Of a stretch of DNA of 40,014 bases, positions 35,623-40,014 are shown piece by piece; the stretch's first letter is position 1; each line of letters starts with the position of its first letter. Source of the DNA: Psychromonas arctica DSM 14288 (lineage in GTDB: Bacteria > Pseudomonadota > Gammaproteobacteria > Enterobacterales > Psychromonadaceae). The translations under genes were made by a program, and so were the position numbers. The stretch lies in assembly GCF_000482725.1 (NCBI RefSeq), contig NZ_KI519478.1, positions 8,377 through 48,390 on the forward strand, in the 5' to 3' direction. Below the pieces are notes generated by a model. It was not told the DNA's origin, made no database searches, and worked only from the letters and a program-made list of their open reading frames with translations.

Positions 35623-36534
35623 GGAGTTTGTAATTAAGGTCAATCCATTAATATCTCCAGAAAAAGATAGATCACTGCCATCAAATAATAATGTTGCAGA
35701 GGCATTAGTTGCTGAAGTTGCATCCAAAATAAAAACATCATTTTCAGTAACTGTTAATTCGTTATCACCCACTTCCTCGTCGTCATCATCGCCAATCGTT
35801 ATAAGGATATTACCCGCATTCAAAGTAGTACCAGCGATCACTGTTGTTTTTTCAATCAGTTCTAGCCCATAAATTTTTTCTTCTATTCCAACGTCATCTC
35901 CATCTATAAATATCTCTACTGTTCCTGCAGTACTACTCCCCGTTCCAGTAATGACAGCATGGAAAATTTGATTATCAAAAACATTAGCCCCAAAAACGAG
36001 TGAAGTATTTTTTTGTTGAGTGTATAAAATATCACCAGCGTTTAACGTGGTTGTTCCTACAACGGTTTGTTGCTCAACTAAGGTCACGCCGTATAATTTT
36101 TTAGCCGCTAAACCCTCGATTAAAATACTGAATTCCCCGGCACTATAATCATTGAGCCCATTTGGTCGAAAAACAATTAAATCATTTTTCTTAACATCTA
36201 ATCTATTCGTACTTTCTAACGTTTCATTATCATCAACCGAAAATAGAATATCACCTTTCTTAAGGTCAAAAGTAACGTCTGTACCAATGGTTATATCAAC
36301 GGATACATAGTGCAACGCATTGATGTCGACTTGATCGTCACCACCAACACTTGAAGGATTAAAAGCATCAAAATCAATGGCAGCCGAAAGCGTGCCATCG
36401 GTAGTATCAGCAGGCGCGCCCTCAGGATCAAGTGTCAAGTTAGGATCTGCAATGCCCACAACCTGCCCCGATGTCCAATCGCTTAAGCCAGTCGTGTCGG
36501 AATCAGAAACATCATCCTTAGTGGTAAACCATAA
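35623..36534 (-). repeat. Second copy of a ~300-residue module in the giant protein
   Basis: Residues 747-1050 (ALWFTTKDDV... to ...FSGDINGLTLITNS) parallel residues 314-620 encoded at 36913-37833 (SLWLSTNGNA... to ...DGEINGLSLFSHS). Shared landmarks in order: DPNLTL/DPSLTL, a Thr-rich loop with TDGT, ALHYVSVDIT/AMHYVSADVT, a KKGDILFSV/VGQIVVSLV strand, NDLIVFRP/NDLLVYTP, then GLELIE-type segments followed by AGxILxT, and LFDGSD near the end. I do not recognise this module. Confidence 0.65.
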
Positions 36535-36912
36535 AGCATTACCTTTAGCGATAGCATTTAAGCTGATTATACCGTCCGTTTGAGCGGAGACTTCTGCATC
36601 TTCAATATGAGTAGTAATGATTATAGTTTGTTCACTATTGATGGCAGGTGCAAAGCTGACAGCGGCCAGAGCAGCATTCACATCGCTGACAGAGCCAGAC
36701 GCAGTCCAAACACCCGTACTACTATTATAGCTACTGCTCGTGGTTCCAAAAGTACCGGTAGTCAAAGTACCTGCGGATGTATTAGCCAGCGTTAACGTAG
36801 CCGTTACATTATCACCGGCATCCTGGTCAAAAATAACGATATCATCTAACGCAACAAGCGCAGTGCCTTCAATATAATTGACAGTTTGTGTGAGATTAGT
36901 AGCTTCAGGTAT

Positions 36913-37833
36913 ATTATTTAAAGAATGAGAAAATAACGATAATCCATTTATTTCCCCATCATTGCTAATTTGCAGATTGATGTCTGACCCATCAAATAGA
37001 ATTTGTGCATCAACATCAGTATTTGGAATACTATCCTGCTCAGACTCATTAACCGTCAATGCAACAATATCAACTTGCTGAACATCAACGCTTGTGCCAC
37101 CAGAAGAACCGACAGTAACAGGGTCATTAACCGTCACCAATATAGTGCCAGCAGCAACACTTTGCCCACCAATAACCATATCGGACTCAATCAACTCAAG
37201 CCCCTGAACTTGCTTATCGGAATCACTCAAATACTCACTGCCAGACAGTAGTTTTTGAAGGCCCACGGCATCAGTATAAGTAGAAATATCAGCCTGGACC
37301 GAAGTACCAGAGCGCGCTATAAGATAGGTTCCAGCCGTTAGTGTTGTACCATCACCAATCGTTGTGTCGCTTTCAACGATTGATACCGCATGGATATTCG
37401 AGAGTGTATTACCATCGGGTTCCAAAAAAGCATCTTTAAGCAAAAACTCAAAAGTGTAGGCTGAAGGGGTATAAACAAGAAGATCGTTGTTATTGACATC
37501 AATAGTCCCACCTCCCACCGTTTGAACTGACTTGTCTGGATTACCATTATCAGCACTGACTAATGAAACAACTATTTGCCCAACTTGGAGGTTATAACTT
37601 CCTGAAACACCGTTAACATAGGTATCAACAGTGACATCGGCACTAACATAATGCATCGCCATCAGGTTGGCAGGTAAAGTATTATCTTCCGTGTAGAAGG
37701 TACCATCGGTTTCCCCGGTTGTACCATCTCCTGATTCAAGTGTTAATGAGGGGTCAGAAAAAGATAAAATATCATGATTAACACCACCTCCACCATCACT
37801 TGATGCATTACCATTGGTGCTTAACCATAAACT
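36913..37833 (-). repeat. First copy of the ~300-residue module in the giant protein
   Basis: Residues 314-620, directly after the DUF4347 domain. It pairs with the copy at 35623-36534 (landmarks listed there). Inside each copy there are two shorter sub-repeats of the form (G/A)xxLxE-xxxxIGxxxLxAGxxLxT, for example QGLELIESDMVIGGQSVAAG. Confidence 0.65.
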
Positions 37834-37857
37834 GCCACTGGTCGCTAACACATGTTG

Positions 37858-38355
37858 CCATGCCCCCTGTGTATCTTGAGTGAATGCAATCTGAGTATTA
37901 ATTTCACCGGTCTGATACTCAAGATCCCAATTTCCACCTAACTCACTTGAGCCTGTCGCATCAGTACTCGCGGCGACATCCGCGCCAGTGAGCTCAGCCA
38001 ACGAATTAATTAATAGTTCGCCACTTAAATTACCCGCTAAATCACAGCCATAAATAAGGATGTCGGCATCTTCATCAAAAACACCTTGCCAAGTTTCAAT
38101 TTGCTCTGAGTATTGGTCGAGGTTATCAGTACTTAACCAGCTACTGCCTAATTGAATCCCACCTTCATTACCATGGCTAATGACGTGCACCGCATCTAAA
38201 TCACTATGCGTCGCTAACAAGTCAGTGATTTGTTGCACGCCATCCTGTTCTGCATCAAGCATATAAACTAAATAGTCACTGCCACTTTCCGTTGATATTC
38301 CCTCCATCAACTCTAGATAGTCAGGCGTTCGAGGATCAACAATAATTAACTCTAA
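37858..38355 (-). other. DUF4347 domain with a caspase-like His/Cys pair
   Basis: Residues about 140-305 of the giant protein. The start ELIIVDPRTPDYLELM, the HGNEGG loop after DAVHVISH and the GCDLA loop after a hydrophobic strand, followed by LTGADVAASTDATG and GGNWDLEY, match DUF4347. A His-Gly after a beta strand and a Cys after the next one is the arrangement of clan CD (caspase-like) peptidases, so proteolytic or self-processing activity is possible but not shown. Confidence 0.75.
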
Positions 38356-38833
38356 TGGTTGATCATTTGCTTGTGATGCGTTCACTGCAGCATCAGCCAG
38401 TAATTGTCCTAAATCATCACTGTCACTTTGTGCTTGCTGATCGGCAAAAAAAGTTGCTAACCCGTCCAAAGCAAAATTCGGAGAAGAGTTAGCAACGCTT
38501 GGCTCTTCACTTGAGGTGTTACTCGTCACTTGATTAATAAATTGACTAGTCCATTGATCTAATTCAGCTTGAGAGGTGAACTGTTCGTCATCCTGTTCAG
38601 TAGTAAATGAGGTACCATCAATCATTCCACCAACTAATTCAGCAGACAATAAAATTTTCGGCTCAAGTGCTTCAAGACTAAAAGGCGGCGTCACCTTTTT
38701 ATTCTTTGTCAAAGCATGCTTTAAGTGAGTGGCTTTAAAAAAACTCAAGCAAATTGGTTTCAGCCAATTCATAGTCTACTTCCTGTAAAAATAGCGATAC
38801 GACCAATGAGAGTTAACCGTAAACAATGCATCA

Positions 38834-39662
38834 TTAGTTTGTACTTGCCACATCAACAGCGTTAAATTTCATCTCACACTTTAAACCAGCGGGGATTTTA
38901 AAATCGGGATTGGGTAATTCTAACCGAACCCCAAAAGTACGACTTGCAGCATCACCCATTCGATCTACGGCGACAACCTGTGCTTGTTTTGGATCATCTG
39001 AATATAATTCTGGATAAACTAAACCGACCATACCAATCTCTATTTTTCCAAATAATTCCATAGGTACAATGGCTTCAATCAGTAACGGGTCAAACTGTGC
39101 AATACGAACAATAGGGAGATCTTCCACATATTCACCTTCTGCCTTGAACTTCTGAATCACAAAACCATCAAATGGCGCGCGAATAGTTTTTTGTTTTACT
39201 TGTTCCTTGGCCCGTTGCAATTCAAGTTTTCGAACTTTTTTCATATCTTTTGCTTGTTGCACTTCCCAATTAGATAACTCAACTTCTCGATCGGCTTCAT
39301 CTTTAATTTTGTAGGACACAACGTTACGTTCATACAGTTTGCCAATACGAGCTTGATATTTTTCATCAAAGGCCAGGTTTACTTTGCTTAAGTTAATTTC
39401 TGAGTCTATATCTGCACGGACTTTAGCTAAGGCTAATGAAGCTCGTTCAATGCCACTCTCCAAGGTAGCAATAACTTGCCCTTTCTTAACCCAGTCACTA
39501 CGCTCAACTTTTACAGTATCAAGCACACCAGAAACAGCGCTACTCACATCTACAACTTTGTAAGGATTAATCACACAATCTACCGGTTGAAATTCCTCTG
39601 CAACGGCTAAATCAGCCGCGATAACAGAGGCAAAACCGATGACAACAAAGCGGACTGAAGCT
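38834..39662 (-). pseudogene. HlyD-type periplasmic adaptor, 5' end removed by an insertion sequence
   Basis: Membrane-fusion/adaptor subunit of a tripartite exporter. The lipoyl half-domains (SSAVSGVLDTVKVERSDWVKKGQVIATLES and IRAPFDGFVIQKFKAEGEYV), the intervening coiled coil (about 39210-39440) and the barrel (LLIEAIVPMELFGKIEIGM) are intact. The frame stays open upstream of the GTG at 39574 and encodes a good signal peptide core (RFVVIGFASVIAADLAVA) up to the end of the ISAs1 element at 39662, but no ATG, GTG or TTG precedes that core. The original start is therefore cut off. A product from the GTG would lack its signal. It lies 61 bases upstream of the giant gene and is likely its dedicated exporter part. 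Confidence 0.82.
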
Positions 39663-39731
39663 CAGGGCTAAATCATGAAAAGCCTAAAAAATGAACAGCG
39701 TTTTTATAAAAATAAAGTGACAGATATCGCA

Positions 39732-39810
39732 CGATCATTCTTATCACAATGATCGACTAGCAGATCACATTTAGCTGTGATCTTATGCTTCTCTTTGAGT
39801 TAGAGAGAAG
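39732..39810 (+). promoter_or_regulatory. Three consecutive hairpins in the ISAs1 leader
   Basis: Perfect stems CGATCATT/AATGATCG (39732-39755), AGATCACA/TGTGATCT (39762-39783) and CTTCTCT/AGAGAAG (39788-39810). The third overlaps the likely ribosome site (GAGAAG, 6 bases before ATG), so transcripts entering from outside the element would hide it. Confidence 0.6.
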
Positions 39811-39816
39811 TCACCA

Positions 39817-40014
39817 ATGAATGGATTAACCTTGTTAGATCATATTTCAATAATCAGAGAGCATCGCCAAGAGTGGAAAGTTACGCATAAATTGCCTGAA
39901 ATTTTGTTTCTAGCAATTACTGCAACCATTGCTGGTGCTGAAGGTTGGGACGAAATATCTGATTTTGGTGAAGATAATATAGAATGGTTACGTAAATTTT
40001 CTGACTATGAAAAT
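39817..40014 (+). CDS. ISAs1-family transposase, N-terminal part (partial)
   Basis: The first 66 residues are visible and the frame is open to the end of the window. The sequence (LLDHISIIREHRQEWKVTHKL, then PEILFLAITATIAGAEGWDE, DFGEDNIEWLRKFSDYEN) matches the N-terminal domain of ISAs1/H-repeat transposases. The catalytic part lies beyond the window. GAGAAG lies 6 bases before the ATG. Confidence 0.93.
   Translation, partial: MNGLTLLDHISIIREHRQEWKVTHKLPEILFLAITATIAGAEGWDEISDFGEDNIEWLRKFSDYEN

Larger units (their letters stand above)
33760..38772 (-). pseudogene. Giant LEPR-XLL/DUF4347 repeat protein, N-terminal part truncated by an insertion sequence
   Basis: First 1,668 residues of a protein that was about 3,068 aa before insertion. 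The N-terminus carries LEALEPKILLSAE (residues 33-45), a LEPR-XLL type sorting motif with Lys for Arg. Then DUF4347 (about 140-305) with VISHGNEGG (His200) and ILIYGCDLAG (Cys243). Two related modules of about 300 residues (314-620, 747-1050) alternate with VCBS-like repeats (622-742, 1051-1172, 1174-1297). CADG repeats (1300-1401, 1402-1503) and Ig-like repeats (1504 to the break) follow. The last codons, TGG GTG TAG, come from the element's end. AGGAAG precedes the ATG at 38772. It is probably exported with the HlyD partner upstream. Confidence 0.88.
39663..40014 (+). mobile_element. ISAs1-family insertion sequence, left part (runs off the window)
   Basis: The end CAGGGCTAAATCATGAAA at 39663 starts where the HlyD coding frame breaks off, and the CAGGGCT start is typical of ISAs1 elements. 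A 154-base leader with three perfect hairpins precedes the transposase start at 39817. The target duplication cannot be checked because the other end lies outside; the candidate sequence is the 8-10 bases before 39663 (GACTGAAGCT). Confidence 0.85.

Noticed and set aside
27908-38772. LapA-type adhesin controlled by LapG/LapD
   Set aside because: The N-terminus is LEPR-XLL/DUF4347, not a LapA retention module; no LapD or LapG gene is in the window and no RTX repeats were seen.

Overview
The window is AT-rich chromosomal DNA from a gammaproteobacterium. Gene order matches the enterobacterial/Vibrio/Alteromonadales pattern in two blocks: rpoH-(x)-ftsX-ftsE-ftsY divergent from rsmD-yhhL, and ubiI-ubiH-pepP-ygfB divergent from zapA-ssrS-ygfA, followed by rpiA and serA. 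The low GC, FabV as enoyl reductase, a large Cache chemoreceptor and a giant cadherin-like protein fit a marine, possibly cold-adapted Alteromonadales member (Psychromonas/Colwellia-like). The genus is inference only.

Layout. 1-6116, minus strand: prephenate dehydratase, sigma-32, a small unrecognised gene, and FtsX, FtsE and FtsY, the last with an expanded repetitive acidic linker. 6213-7085, plus strand: rsmD and a DUF1145 membrane protein. 7086-7617 has no protein gene but holds a strong candidate CsrB/RsmB-type regulatory RNA on the minus strand. 7618-10080: kdsD-like isomerase, tRNA-Pro(GGG) and fabV. 10243-14624: late ubiquinone hydroxylases ubiI and ubiH, pepP and ygfB in a tightly overlapping operon. 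14797-18914: zapA, 6S RNA, 5-formyl-THF cyclo-ligase, rpiA and serA. Two copies of one dispersed repeat (about 150 bp) lie at 16474-16620 and 18995-19143. 19370-21448 is a chemoreceptor. 21747-22754 is the divergent ohr/ohrR peroxide-resistance pair with palindromic operator candidates between.

The accessory highlight is 23030-40014. Reading along the minus strand there is an HlyD-type adaptor, a giant repeat protein of about 3,068 residues (LEPR-XLL-like N-terminus, DUF4347 caspase-like domain, cadherin/Ig-like repeats, C-terminal hydrophobic anchor), a hybrid histidine kinase with two HPt domains, and a REC-GGDEF-EAL protein. The order suggests an envelope adhesin or sensor coupled to phosphorelay and c-di-GMP output. 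Two insertion sequences have broken it. An ISKra4-family element (32119-33767, perfect 9-bp target duplication) splits the giant gene, and removing it restores the frame exactly. An ISAs1-family element (from about 39663, running off the window) removes the start of the HlyD gene. The kinase and c-di-GMP genes remain intact.
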